From a bacterium (GTDB taxonomy: Bacteria > Armatimonadota > UBA5829): a DNA stretch of 64,000 nt. The notes below the pieces were generated by a model. It did no database searches, was not told where the DNA came from, and saw nothing but the letters and a program-made list of their open reading frames with translations. The DNA lies in contig JAJFUS010000034.1 of assembly GCA_021372295.1 (NCBI GenBank), positions 1 through 64,000 of the forward strand, written 5' to 3'. Below are positions 33,925 through 42,064 of this stretch, piece after piece; position 1 is the stretch's first letter, and each line of letters starts with the position of its first letter. Position numbers and translations under genes: made by a program.

Positions 33925-34596
33925 GTGGAAAACATTACCGGCATTGCGGAAGAGATTCGCGCTCTGTTGGACGAAACCAACTCTGTGCGTGAGGCTGCGC
34001 TGAAACTGTCGCGCGAGGCTATTCGACTTTCGGCAAACTCCATTCGCGCCAGCCATCGAGAGGACTTCGACGAGGCCTGCAAGCTCAAGGCAGAGGCGCG
34101 AAACAAAGTCGAAGAAACCAAAAGCATGCTTAAGGACAAGCGCGAAATATATTACACGGGTTATGTTCAGGACGCGCAAAAAGAATACGCCGAGTCCGAA
34201 CTTACTTACGCGATAATTCGAGAGTTCGAGTTTCCGCGTCACGATGAACTGGGTGTGGAGTCCGCCGCTTATCTCAACGGCATGGCTGAAGCAATCGGAG
34301 AAAGCAGGCGGCACGTACTCGATGTCATGAGGCATGGCGATCTGGACAGGGCCGAACGCATTTTGGGAATAATGGACGAGGTCTATTACGTGCTTATCAC
34401 GTTCGATTACCCGGACGCGGTCACTCAGGGGCTCAGGCGTCAGACCGATATGGTCAGAGGCGTGCTCGAACGCACCAGAGGCGACCTCACACTTCTCCAA
34501 CAGCAGCGTAAACTCGAGGGCGCAATCCAAACGGCTATAGAACGGATAGGCAATGGATCAGGTACTGGAAAAACTTCGGAGTGCGACCGAAAATAG
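33925..34596 (+). CDS. Translin-family protein
   Basis: 223 residues, all helical, no membrane segment. Stretches such as NSVREAALKLSREAIRLSA, ASHREDF near residue 45 and AIIREFEFP, with LNGMAEAIGESRRHVLDVM later on, match the translin fold, a ring-forming RNA/DNA-binding protein best known in eukaryotes and found in Archaea and some bacteria. Function in bacteria is unknown. The start is GTG with GAGAGGA 4 bases upstream. The 3' end overlaps cca by 44 bases, which ties its expression to tRNA CCA addition. A role in tRNA or small-RNA handling is inferred from that link and from the family. Confidence 0.8.
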   Translation: MENITGIAEEIRALLDETNSVREAALKLSREAIRLSANSIRASHREDFDEACKLKAEARNKVEETKSMLKDKREIYYTGYVQDAQKEYAESELTYAIIREFEFPRHDELGVESAAYLNGMAEAIGESRRHVLDVMRHGDLDRAERILGIMDEVYYVLITFDYPDAVTQGLRRQTDMVRGVLERTRGDLTLLQQQRKLEGAIQTAIERIGNGSGTGKTSECDRK

Positions 34597-35920
34597 TCCA
34601 TACAAGGGACGGCTGTATCTGGTGGGGGGAATTGTCAGAGACAAGTTTCTCGGGACGCCGTCCGACGAAGATATAGACCTGGTGCTCGAAGGCGATGCCG
34701 CCGAGCTGGCGCACTTTTTGCGCGAACGCGGTATCGCCGAGCATCGCCCCGTAGTATATGCGCGGTTCGGGACGGCGATGATAATGGTCGACGGCCGTCA
34801 GGTGGAGCTTGTCGGAGCACGGAAAGAATCTTACGACAAATCCAGCCGTAAACCTTTCACTCAACCCGGAACGCTCCGCGACGACATCCGCCGCCGCGAC
34901 TTCACCATCAACACTCTTCTTGAAAACCTGCACACCGGCGAGGTTCTCGACCTGACCGGCAAGGGGCGTCAAGACATTGCCGACAAAATAATCCGCACGC
35001 CTGTCGATCCAATTGTGACTTTTGCCGACGATCCACTGCGCATGCTCAGAGCCGTGCGATTCTCGTCCAGATTCGACTTCAAAATCGACGATGAGACCTA
35101 CGCCGCCATCAAATCCTGCGCGCATCGACTCAGCATTGTGAGCGAGGAACGCATTAAGGACGAGTTCGTCAAGATTCTAATAAATCCCGGCGCAGTCTGC
35201 GGTCTGGAGATGCTTCGAGAAACCGGACTTCTCGTCGAATTCGCCCCCGAGCTTGCCGCCATGCATGGAATCACACAAAACATCTACCACATATACGACG
35301 TTTGGACGCATACGCTAAAAACACTTGAGTCGATTTCGGCGGAATCGGGTATTATATTACGGCTGGCCGCTTTGATGCACGACTCGGGCAAGGTCGAGAC
35401 AAAAACGGTCGATCCAGATGGATCTGTGCACTTTTACAATCATCAATTGGTGAGCGCTGAAATCGCGCGGAAGATCATGCGACGGCTGAAGTTTTCGAAC
35501 TCGCAGATATCCGATGTCGAGTTTATCATACTCATGCACCTGCGGGTCGGGGAATATGATCGACAGTGGTCGGATGCGGCTGTGCGGCGTCTCATTCGGG
35601 AAGCGGAACATCACCTGAACGATCTGATCCTGCTTACCGAGGCGGACAAGGCCGCAGCAAATACGCAAATGCCGTCGGTGAACATAGAAGCCTTTCGCAA
35701 ACATGTGGCGCGCGTGAGAGCGAATCTGGCCGGGCAGCGAATTACAAGCCCTCTGGACGGCCGGGAGATAATAGAACTTCTCGGCATAGAGCCGGGGCCG
35801 AATGTGGGTGCTGTAAAGGCCTATCTGGAGCAGGAGATCGTCGAGGGAAACCTCCTGCCGGGAGACAAAGCAAACGCACGCAAATCGGCGATGAGCAAGT
35901 TCGGCACGCAGCTTGAGTAA
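34553..35920 (+). CDS. cca: CCA tRNA nucleotidyltransferase / poly(A) polymerase family, with HD domain
   Basis: 455 residues. The class II nucleotidyltransferase head carries LVGGIVRDKFLG and DEDIDLVLEG (acidic catalytic pair), then RRRDFTINTL and the DPLRMLRAVRFSSRF segment of the RNA/nucleotide-binding neck. The second half has an HD-type phosphohydrolase motif (LAALMHDSGKVETK) followed by a helical C terminus. It adds CCA to tRNA 3' ends, or is one of an A-adding/CC-adding pair, which sequence alone does not settle. It overlaps the translin-like gene by 44 bases in another frame. A palindromic element follows the stop codon. Confidence 0.93.
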   Translation: MDQVLEKLRSATENSPYKGRLYLVGGIVRDKFLGTPSDEDIDLVLEGDAAELAHFLRERGIAEHRPVVYARFGTAMIMVDGRQVELVGARKESYDKSSRKPFTQPGTLRDDIRRRDFTINTLLENLHTGEVLDLTGKGRQDIADKIIRTPVDPIVTFADDPLRMLRAVRFSSRFDFKIDDETYAAIKSCAHRLSIVSEERIKDEFVKILINPGAVCGLEMLRETGLLVEFAPELAAMHGITQNIYHIYDVWTHTLKTLESISAESGIILRLAALMHDSGKVETKTVDPDGSVHFYNHQLVSAEIARKIMRRLKFSNSQISDVEFIILMHLRVGEYDRQWSDAAVRRLIREAEHHLNDLILLTEADKAAANTQMPSVNIEAFRKHVARVRANLAGQRITSPLDGREIIELLGIEPGPNVGAVKAYLEQEIVEGNLLPGDKANARKSAMSKFGTQLE

Positions 35921-36104
35921 TTTTCTTGGGGCGTTGCCCCAAACCCAACCAGAGACTCTGTCTCTGGACTCTGCAAGGAAACCAGGTTTCCTTGACCTTC
36001 TGACCCGAACTTAATTATCCCCTTAAGAGGACAATTAAGTTCGATACGGAGGTCCAAGGGCCACTCGGCTCCTGGCAGATTCCAAGGGCAGAGCCCTTGG
36101 CAAA
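35921..36104. repeat. Palindromic intergenic element (family 1, copy 3), complete
   Basis: Left arm: CTTGGGGCGTTGCCCCAAAC, AGAGACTCTGTCTCTGGACT and AAGGAAACC-AG-GTTTCCTT. Centre: CGAACTTAATT (36006) and AATTAAGTTCG (36033) around CCCCTTAAGAGG. Right arm: AGGGCCACTCGGCTCCTGGC and AAGGGCAGAGCCCTT. It ends directly before the rpoN -35 box. The stretch 35921-36282 has no other gene. Confidence 0.85.
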
Positions 36105-36133
36105 TTGACAGTGAGCAGGGGGCATGATATACT
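36105..36133 (+). promoter_or_regulatory. Sigma-70 promoter of rpoN
   Basis: TTGACA, 17 bases, TATACT: a near-consensus promoter that starts at the last base of the palindromic element. The 5' UTR to the likely TTG start is about 140 bases. Confidence 0.8.
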
Positions 36134-36282
36134 CCAGGTAGTTCGACCAGGTATCGAACGAACAGCGCAACGGAGATGTGCCCCGCAGTAAAAGGACTTT
36201 ACACGTCAAGATTTACAGTTTCCCTCAGGTTATGCCGATAATAAATGAGAAGCACAGGCAAACGAGGGAGGTGAACTACAGA

Positions 36283-37698
36283 TTGCTGATCGAGCAGGGT
36301 CTAAAACAGACTTTATCACAACGGATTGATCCCAAGTTAATAATGGCCAACAATATACTGCAGCTTTCGTCGCTGGAACTGCAGCAGGTCATCGAACAGG
36401 AACTTGCGGAAAATCCGGCGCTGGAAGTGCCGGAGGACGACCCCTGCGAAAACTGCGAACAGCCCAAGACACTGTGTCTGGACTGTCCGTTCCGAAAGCA
36501 GTCCGTATCCACCGACGACTCCGACCTGAGCATTTACGAGATGGAACAGCCGATTGACTTCGCGGCGGACGCGGAAGACGGCGAAGGCGATTTCATTTCC
36601 AATATCCGCGCCGAAGTGACTCTGCACGACCACCTCACCGAACTTCTTCACAGTGTGCTTTCATCCGAACAATGGGAGATCGGCGAATATATAGTTTCCA
36701 ATATCAACGAATCCGGCTATCTCGAGTGCGCCATTGAAGAGCTTGCTCATGAAATGGGCAGAGACATCGACGAGTTGGAAGCAGTGCTGGCGGTCATTCA
36801 GACTCTTGACCCGCCCGGCATCGGCGCGCGCGATCTTCAAGAATGTCTGCGAATTCAGCTCGAACGGATGGCCGAAGAAGACGAAGGCAGCCCTGTCGCT
36901 CTGGCCATGGTGCGCGACTATTGGCAGGATATGCTGGCGGGTAAGGTCGGCAGGATTGCACGCCGGCTGAAAGTCACCGCAAAAGAAATCGCCGCGGCTA
37001 TTGAGTTTGTCAGGAAGCAATTGAACCCTTATCCGGGCAACAGTTTTCGTCCTCCTTACCAAAACGAGCCTGTTAACCAAAACGGAGCGGTCAGGCCCGA
37101 TGTTGTGGTACGCAGAACGCCCAATGGCTATGAAGTGGACGTTGCGGGCAGCGACCATTATCTGCTCACGATCAACGCCAGGTACCGGAACATGTACAAC
37201 GAAATTCGTAACGGCGGAGCCAAGAAATATAACGGCGCGGACAAATCGCACGTATCGCAGTTTGTCGAGCGCGCCGATATGTTTATCCGATATATCAACG
37301 AGCGCCGGCGCACCCTTCGCCAGATCACCAAAGCAATTGTGGAGTATCAGCAGGGCTACCTGGAGACCGGCGCGAAGTCGTTTGCAAGGCCGCTTACCCG
37401 AACCGTGATCGCGCGGACACTCAAGATGCACGAATCGACCGTAAGCCGCGCCACCGCAAACAAATACGTTCAGCTTCCAAGCGAGGAGGTCGTGCCGTTC
37501 GACTTCTTCTTCGACGGTTCGATCTCAGTAAAGGATCTGATCGGAGAATTGATAGCCTCGGAAGACAAGTGCAGTCCACTAAGCGATCAACAGATTGCCG
37601 TGATCCTGCAGCAGCGAGGGCTTAATGTCGCACGGAGAACGGTCGTCAAATACCGCGAAGCCCAGAAAATCCTCTCCAGCCGCCAAAGACGAAGATAG
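36283..37698 (+). CDS. rpoN: RNA polymerase sigma-54 factor
   Basis: 471 residues from the TTG at 36283. Region I is the glutamine/leucine-rich activator-contact segment (EQGLKQTLSQRIDPK, LQLSSLELQQVIEQELAENP). It is followed by an acidic Region II with an unusual four-cysteine cluster (CENCEQPKTLCLDC), the core-binding domain, a helix-turn-helix and the C-terminal RpoN box ARRTVVKYREAQ, which reads the -24 element. The start is open: TTG 36283 has GGGAGGTG 11 bases upstream and puts Region I at the N terminus as in E. coli; the frame stays open back to a GTG at 36178. The cysteine cluster could bind metal. No clear -24/-12 promoter was found in the window. Confidence 0.94.
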   Translation: MLIEQGLKQTLSQRIDPKLIMANNILQLSSLELQQVIEQELAENPALEVPEDDPCENCEQPKTLCLDCPFRKQSVSTDDSDLSIYEMEQPIDFAADAEDGEGDFISNIRAEVTLHDHLTELLHSVLSSEQWEIGEYIVSNINESGYLECAIEELAHEMGRDIDELEAVLAVIQTLDPPGIGARDLQECLRIQLERMAEEDEGSPVALAMVRDYWQDMLAGKVGRIARRLKVTAKEIAAAIEFVRKQLNPYPGNSFRPPYQNEPVNQNGAVRPDVVVRRTPNGYEVDVAGSDHYLLTINARYRNMYNEIRNGGAKKYNGADKSHVSQFVERADMFIRYINERRRTLRQITKAIVEYQQGYLETGAKSFARPLTRTVIARTLKMHESTVSRATANKYVQLPSEEVVPFDFFFDGSISVKDLIGELIASEDKCSPLSDQQIAVILQQRGLNVARRTVVKYREAQKILSSRQRRR

Positions 37699-37736
37699 CC
37701 AAGTCGCTTTGCCCCGCGCAAAATGCCAAGACTATC

Positions 37737-37766
37737 TTGATAATGACGGCACACCCGGCGTATAAT
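37737..37766 (+). promoter_or_regulatory. Sigma-70 promoter of the STN-domain gene
   Basis: TTGATA, 18 bases, TATAAT; followed by the family-2 leader element and the ATG at 37892. Confidence 0.75.
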
Positions 37767-37783
37767 CGACTTACGTGTAGTTT

Positions 37784-37868
37784 TTTGGAGCCCCCAGTAA
37801 GGGTTGCCCACTAGCTTCGTTTGAAAACCCGGTTTGGTTGCAAGAAATAGTTTGTCGTCAGTACACAC
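37784..37868 (+). repeat. Leader element, family 2, copy B (upstream of the STN-domain gene)
   Basis: TTTGGAGCCCCC, GGGTTGCC, TTCG, TTGAAAACC, GGTTTGGTTGC, AATAGT and GTCG. The outer bases GTGTA (37775-37779) and TACAC could close a stem. It lies wholly within the mRNA leader. Confidence 0.6.
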
Positions 37869-37891
37869 CTGGTTTTTTGGAGGAAATTTAG

Positions 37892-38680
37892 ATGAGAACC
37901 GCTTTGTCTACCCTCGTTATCCTGCTATTCGTCACTTCGATCGCCGCCGCTGGCGGAAACGTTAATCTAAACGCAAACGATATACCTATAAAAGAGGCCG
38001 TCGCACAGATTTCACAGCAGACCGGCGCTTTAATTGTGCTGGATCCCAAAGCCACAGGCAGCGTCACGGTGAATCTCAGCGAAGCCGACCTGCCAAACGT
38101 TCTGGACGTCATCACGAAGCTCAACAAGCTCACTTGGAAAAAACTGCAGTTCGCCAAGCAGAGCGATTCCACTATCAAGCTCGACCAATTGAAATCGGCC
38201 ATTTTGGCGCTGAGTTCAATTCCTGTTGCTGGATTGTCGGTTGAAGACCCTGAGAGCAAGACCACCGCCGTCTTCGCAAAAGACCTTCTCCAGTCGCCCG
38301 AGACATCCAACCTGCATTTGCCGGACGGATACACATGGACAACTATCTATGTCATACTTGTCCCGGAAGTCGAAACCGCGGACAAGGACAAAAAGTCGAC
38401 TGCCGCGGAGCTTGCGGAAAATGAAGCGAAAAACACATTTGAACTGGCGGATATGACACCTGAAGAAAGACAGCAGGTATATGCCAGCATGATGAATGCG
38501 TACATGAATCTCACTACCGAGCAGAGACAGGCGATGATGGCCGATCAAATGCGTGCGGTATTCAACTCGGATTACAGCCAGGATTATATGCATGACATGT
38601 TTAGCGTAATGCAAACTCTTCGCAGTTCGGGCGAGATGCCCGACATGGGACCAGGCAGAGGCGGCCCTGACAAAGACTGA
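37892..38680 (+). CDS. Exported STN-domain (secretin-like short domain) protein
   Basis: 262 residues. A signal peptide (LSTLVILLFVTSIAAAGG) leads to an STN-like fold, residues about 25-95 (NLNANDIPIKEAVAQISQQ, GSVTVNLSEADLPNVLDVI), the domain found at the N terminus of secretins and TonB-dependent receptors. The rest is charged, rich in Gln, Met and Asp, and ends PGRGGPDKD. No secretin barrel is present, so it is a periplasmic protein on its own, possibly binding a partner. GGAGG stands 9 bases before the ATG. pepA follows 12 bases after the stop and likely shares the transcript. Confidence 0.78.
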   Translation: MRTALSTLVILLFVTSIAAAGGNVNLNANDIPIKEAVAQISQQTGALIVLDPKATGSVTVNLSEADLPNVLDVITKLNKLTWKKLQFAKQSDSTIKLDQLKSAILALSSIPVAGLSVEDPESKTTAVFAKDLLQSPETSNLHLPDGYTWTTIYVILVPEVETADKDKKSTAAELAENEAKNTFELADMTPEERQQVYASMMNAYMNLTTEQRQAMMADQMRAVFNSDYSQDYMHDMFSVMQTLRSSGEMPDMGPGRGGPDKD

Positions 38681-38692
38681 TTTGGAGGAACG

Positions 38693-40207
38693 ATGAATTT
38701 CAATGTTGCATGCGGATCGCTGACGGATATCAAGAGCGATGCCGTTATAGTAAACCTTTTTGAAGGCGTCAAAACGCCGGGCGGCGGAACGGGCGCCGTA
38801 GACAAAGCTCTGGATGGAGCGATCTCGGATTTGATCCGCGATGAGGACTTCGAGGGCCACCTTGGGGACACACTCGTTTTGCGCACTTTAGGCCGGATCC
38901 CGGCAAAGACTGTGATTGTGGTCGGTCTGGGCAAAAAATCCGACTTCGATATGCTTAAGCTGATGCGCGCATCCGCAAGAGCGGCCAGGAAATGCCGCGA
39001 AATCAGAGCGAAAACTGTCTCAAGCATTCTCCACGGGGCCGGCATAGGCGGGTTTCAGGCAAAAGACTGCGCTCGCAGCACTATTCTCGGAGCCATGCTT
39101 GGAAGCTACGAGTATACCAGCCTCAAAACCGAGAACGTGAAAGGAAACACTATCGAGCGGTTCGATATTGTAGAAATGTCGGCGGACAAGCTCAGTGATA
39201 TACGCGCTGGAATCGACAAAGCAAAAATCGTCGGGGACGCAATTATCTTCGCGCGCGACCTGGTGAATGCGCCGTCGAACATCGTGACTCCCAGCTATCT
39301 CGCGGAAATCGCAGAGCAGATCGCTGATGAATCCGGCCTTGAATGCAATATACTCGATCGCGCCGAAATAGAGGCCGCAGGAATGGGTCTTCTGGCTGCG
39401 GTCGCGCGGGGCAGCGAGGTCGAACCGAGGTTTATCGAACTCAAATACACTTCGACTAATGCAAAGAAAACAGTCGCGATTGTAGGCAAGGGCATCACAT
39501 TCGATACAGGCGGATACAATCTCAAGGGCGGCGAGCACATGTATGGTATGAAAGACGACATGTCGGGCGCGGCAGCCGTGCTTGCGGCGATGCGCGCAGT
39601 TGGGCGAGAGAAACCTGATGTAAACGTCGTCGGGGTAATCCCGGCCACGGAAAATATGATCGGCGGCAGAGCAATTCATCCCGGCGATGTGTTCAAGTCA
39701 TACAGCGGCAAAAGCGTCGAGGTCAACAACACCGACGCCGAGGGCCGTCTGATCCTTGCCGATGCGGTCGCTTACGCGAAAAGCCTGGGTGTAGACGAGA
39801 TCGTGGACGCCGCGACTCTCACCGGCGGGTGCGGGGTCGCGCTTGGCCGCGAATTGTCGGGCATATTCGGCACTAACGACGAACTGGTGGCTCGCCTGAT
39901 GAGGGCGGGCAAGTCGTGCGGCGAGGGCATGTGGAGGCTGCCGCTCTATGACAGCTACGAAGAGTTTCTGAAAAGCGACGTGGCCGACTTAAAGAACTCC
40001 GGTCCGCGCGAGGGATCACCGATAAATGGCGCATTGTTTATCAAAAGCTTCGTGGGAGACACTGCCTGGGCGCATATAGACCTGTCGTCAGCGATGGCCG
40101 ACAAAGATGTTGATCTTTCGAAAAAGGGAGGCACCGGAGCTGCCACCGGAACGCTTGTCGAGTACCTGCTGGGCTGTTATTGCCTTGATACCCATCCCGG
40201 CGACTGA
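38693..40207 (+). CDS. pepA: Leucyl aminopeptidase, M17 family
   Basis: 504 residues, full length. The N-terminal macro-like domain (about 1-170) is followed by the catalytic domain with GKGITFDTGGYNLK, which carries the metal-binding Lys and Asp, the KDDMSGAAAVL segment, and the family signature NTDAEGRLILAD with its metal ligands. It removes N-terminal residues from peptides as a cytoplasmic hexamer. GGAGG precedes the ATG. The last 31 bases overlap the 3' end of the STAS gene on the other strand. Confidence 0.97.
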   Translation: MNFNVACGSLTDIKSDAVIVNLFEGVKTPGGGTGAVDKALDGAISDLIRDEDFEGHLGDTLVLRTLGRIPAKTVIVVGLGKKSDFDMLKLMRASARAARKCREIRAKTVSSILHGAGIGGFQAKDCARSTILGAMLGSYEYTSLKTENVKGNTIERFDIVEMSADKLSDIRAGIDKAKIVGDAIIFARDLVNAPSNIVTPSYLAEIAEQIADESGLECNILDRAEIEAAGMGLLAAVARGSEVEPRFIELKYTSTNAKKTVAIVGKGITFDTGGYNLKGGEHMYGMKDDMSGAAAVLAAMRAVGREKPDVNVVGVIPATENMIGGRAIHPGDVFKSYSGKSVEVNNTDAEGRLILADAVAYAKSLGVDEIVDAATLTGGCGVALGRELSGIFGTNDELVARLMRAGKSCGEGMWRLPLYDSYEEFLKSDVADLKNSGPREGSPINGALFIKSFVGDTAWAHIDLSSAMADKDVDLSKKGGTGAATGTLVEYLLGCYCLDTHPGD

Positions 40208-40590
40208 ACGTGATGTCGCTTTATTTCGATATCTGAAGGCTCGAGGTTTGGCGTCGGCGTGTCGGCAGGCGCCGAGCCCAAACACAAGAGGCATTCCAAC
40301 CCGGCAAGCCTTATCACGCGCATAGCCTGGCGGCTGCAGTAAACTATGCGGGCGGTTCCGCGCTTTCGCGTCATCTGGTAAAAGGCGCTCAGAAGAGCTT
40401 TAATGCCTTCGCTGTCGATAAATGTGACATCTTTCAAATCGAAAAGCAACTCTTTGTCACATTCTCTTATCACTCTTGACAGCACTGGGTCAATATCCAG
40501 CGAAGCTGCAAAGTCGATTTCTCCCGACAAAGATACGATGTGCGAGTGCCCGTTTCTAGTCGTTGCAATCTCGAATGACTGGGGTTTCAC
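40177..40590 (-). CDS. STAS-domain anti-sigma-factor antagonist
   Basis: 137 residues. ATTRNGHSHIVSLSGEIDFA, the LLFDLKDVTFIDSEGIKALL segment and GTARIVY form a STAS fold as in SpoIIAA/RsbV; the serine in FIDSEG is the phosphorylated position. It could be the target of the RsbW-like regulator at 14454. The start is the GTG at 40590: the promoter at 40661-40689 lies downstream of the first in-frame ATG, which rules the longer reading out. A hairpin (ACCCGT/ACGGGT) stands in the leader. The C-terminal extension after residue 110 is not part of the domain. Confidence 0.88.
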   Translation of the reverse strand: MKPQSFEIATTRNGHSHIVSLSGEIDFAASLDIDPVLSRVIRECDKELLFDLKDVTFIDSEGIKALLSAFYQMTRKRGTARIVYCSRQAMRVIRLAGLECLLCLGSAPADTPTPNLEPSDIEIKRHHVQSPGWVSRQ

Positions 40591-40660
40591 AGAACCACCA
40601 CCATCCTTTCGACGCTGGTATCTGCGCGGGGTCAGAGGAGACCCGTTTTCAGACGGGTGC

Positions 40661-40689
40661 ATTATACCCAACATATTCACGCATTGCAA
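40661..40689 (-). promoter_or_regulatory. Sigma-70 promoter of the STAS gene
   Basis: On the minus strand: TTGCAA, 17 bases, TATAAT. The transcript begins with an ACCCGT/ACGGGT hairpin. Confidence 0.75.
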
Positions 40690-40752
40690 ACCTATATTTC
40701 AGAAAAATGTTAACTTAGTTATTATGTCGATGTCAACATGTGGCGATTTGCG

Positions 40753-41361
40753 TTATTCTATCGGAGTACCTGTGTCTCCTTTTCTTACTTTCAGCTTGCT
40801 GTTTACTCCCATTACTCCGCGCATTCTCAGGATCATCTCCTGAAGGCGATTGAGGTCATCGGCGGTTTCAACACTTCCCGTGAGATTAAACACTTGGTTT
40901 TCCATCTCAATTTTCACGCGTGAAACATCCACCTCACGTTGTGAGGCCAGCATATGTTTAACTTCAGACACAAGCGCCTCGTCCGAGAACTCTCCAGGAA
41001 ACTGTTCACTTGCCGGGACTCCCGGGCCTGGCACGGAATAATCGTCTGATAGCGAAAATGCCGTATCGCCCACGTCGCCTTCAGCTGGGCCGTAACCGAG
41101 CCGAGGCTCGAATCCGTCATACGCCGATGCCTGTTCTGGAGGTGGTGAGACCACTTGAATGTTATTCTCGATCTCTTGAATCCCATCCACCTCGAATGCC
41201 AGTTCCTCGGCAAGCCTTTTCTGCTCGTCGGTTTCCACGTCTCCGCTTAGTATAGCGAGATAGCCGTCCACCTCAACATCTATCTCCATCAGCCTGACCC
41301 TGTCGTCGCCTATCAGATTGGCTTTTATTTCCATGGCTTTGAGTCTGTTTCCAACGGCCAT
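40753..41361 (-). CDS. Protein with two BON domains
   Basis: 202 residues. Two BON domains, about 15-75 (VDGYLAILSGDVETDEQKR) and 135-200 (MENQVFNLTGSVETADDLNRL), are joined by a proline-rich linker. BON domains often bind phospholipid or sit in the periplasm, but no signal peptide is seen here, so the protein is probably cytosolic. ATG 41361 has AGGAGA upstream and is preferred over 41466. The gene faces away from rimI. Confidence 0.85.
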   Translation of the reverse strand: MAVGNRLKAMEIKANLIGDDRVRLMEIDVEVDGYLAILSGDVETDEQKRLAEELAFEVDGIQEIENNIQVVSPPPEQASAYDGFEPRLGYGPAEGDVGDTAFSLSDDYSVPGPGVPASEQFPGEFSDEALVSEVKHMLASQREVDVSRVKIEMENQVFNLTGSVETADDLNRLQEMILRMRGVMGVNSKLKVRKGDTGTPIE

Positions 41362-41446
41362 TTTGTTGTCTCCTGAAATGCAGTCGTCTATTGCACTGAC
41401 GACCCAAATATACCCCATCGTTTGATCGAGCAAACAGGCGGAAAGT

Positions 41447-41476
41447 TTGACACTCGTTGTTTCCACGTGCTAGCAT
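41447..41476 (+). promoter_or_regulatory. Probable promoter of rimI-tsaD
   Basis: TTGACA, 18 bases, TAGCAT. The -10 is imperfect. Confidence 0.45.
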
Positions 41477-41527
41477 GCGGGAAAATCTGCCAGTAAGACC
41501 GGAGAGTGTTATGGGGCTAGTGAACAA

Positions 41528-42064
41528 TTGGCTGTCGTAATAGAATTGAGGCAGATGCGTCGGGAAGACGTGCCTAGAGTAATGGAGATCGAACGGGAGT
41601 GTTTTCCGACTCCCTGGCATGAGAGCGCCTATCTGACGGAGCTCGCCAACCGTTCGGCGTATTACGTCGTCGCGTGCGTGGACTCCGAGATCGCAGGCTA
41701 CGCAGGCATGTGGATCATCATGGATGAGGCGCATATCACCACGCTGGGCGTCGCCCGCAGCAACCGCGGCTGCAAAATCGGCGAAAGGCTGCTCGTGTCT
41801 CTACTTGATGAAGCGATGTGCCGCAGCGCCAGACGCGCTACGCTGGAGGTTCGCCAGAGCAACGATGTGGCGCAGAATCTATATCGCAAATACGAGTTTA
41901 TCCCGGCTGCGATTCGCAGGGGTTACTATACCGATAACCAGGAAAACGCCGTCATTATGTGGATCGACAACATGACCACGCAGGCCTGGCTTAAGAAATA
42001 TCGTGCTCTGAAGCAACAATTATATGCCGGTTCGCCCAAAGTGCACGCGGAGGATGTCGTTTGA
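41528..42064 (+). CDS. rimI: Ribosomal-protein-alanine N-acetyltransferase
   Basis: 178 residues, GNAT fold. LRQMRREDVPRVMEIERECF at the start, the acetyl-CoA loop LGVARSNRGCKIGERLL and the NVAQNLYRKYEFIP-like stretch (NDVAQNLYRKYEF) are those of RimI. The gene is a neighbour of tsaD in many bacteria, and here its stop overlaps the tsaD start (TTGA). The start is TTG with a weak ribosome site. The C-terminal 30 residues are extra to the domain. Confidence 0.92.
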   Translation: MAVVIELRQMRREDVPRVMEIERECFPTPWHESAYLTELANRSAYYVVACVDSEIAGYAGMWIIMDEAHITTLGVARSNRGCKIGERLLVSLLDEAMCRSARRATLEVRQSNDVAQNLYRKYEFIPAAIRRGYYTDNQENAVIMWIDNMTTQAWLKKYRALKQQLYAGSPKVHAEDVV

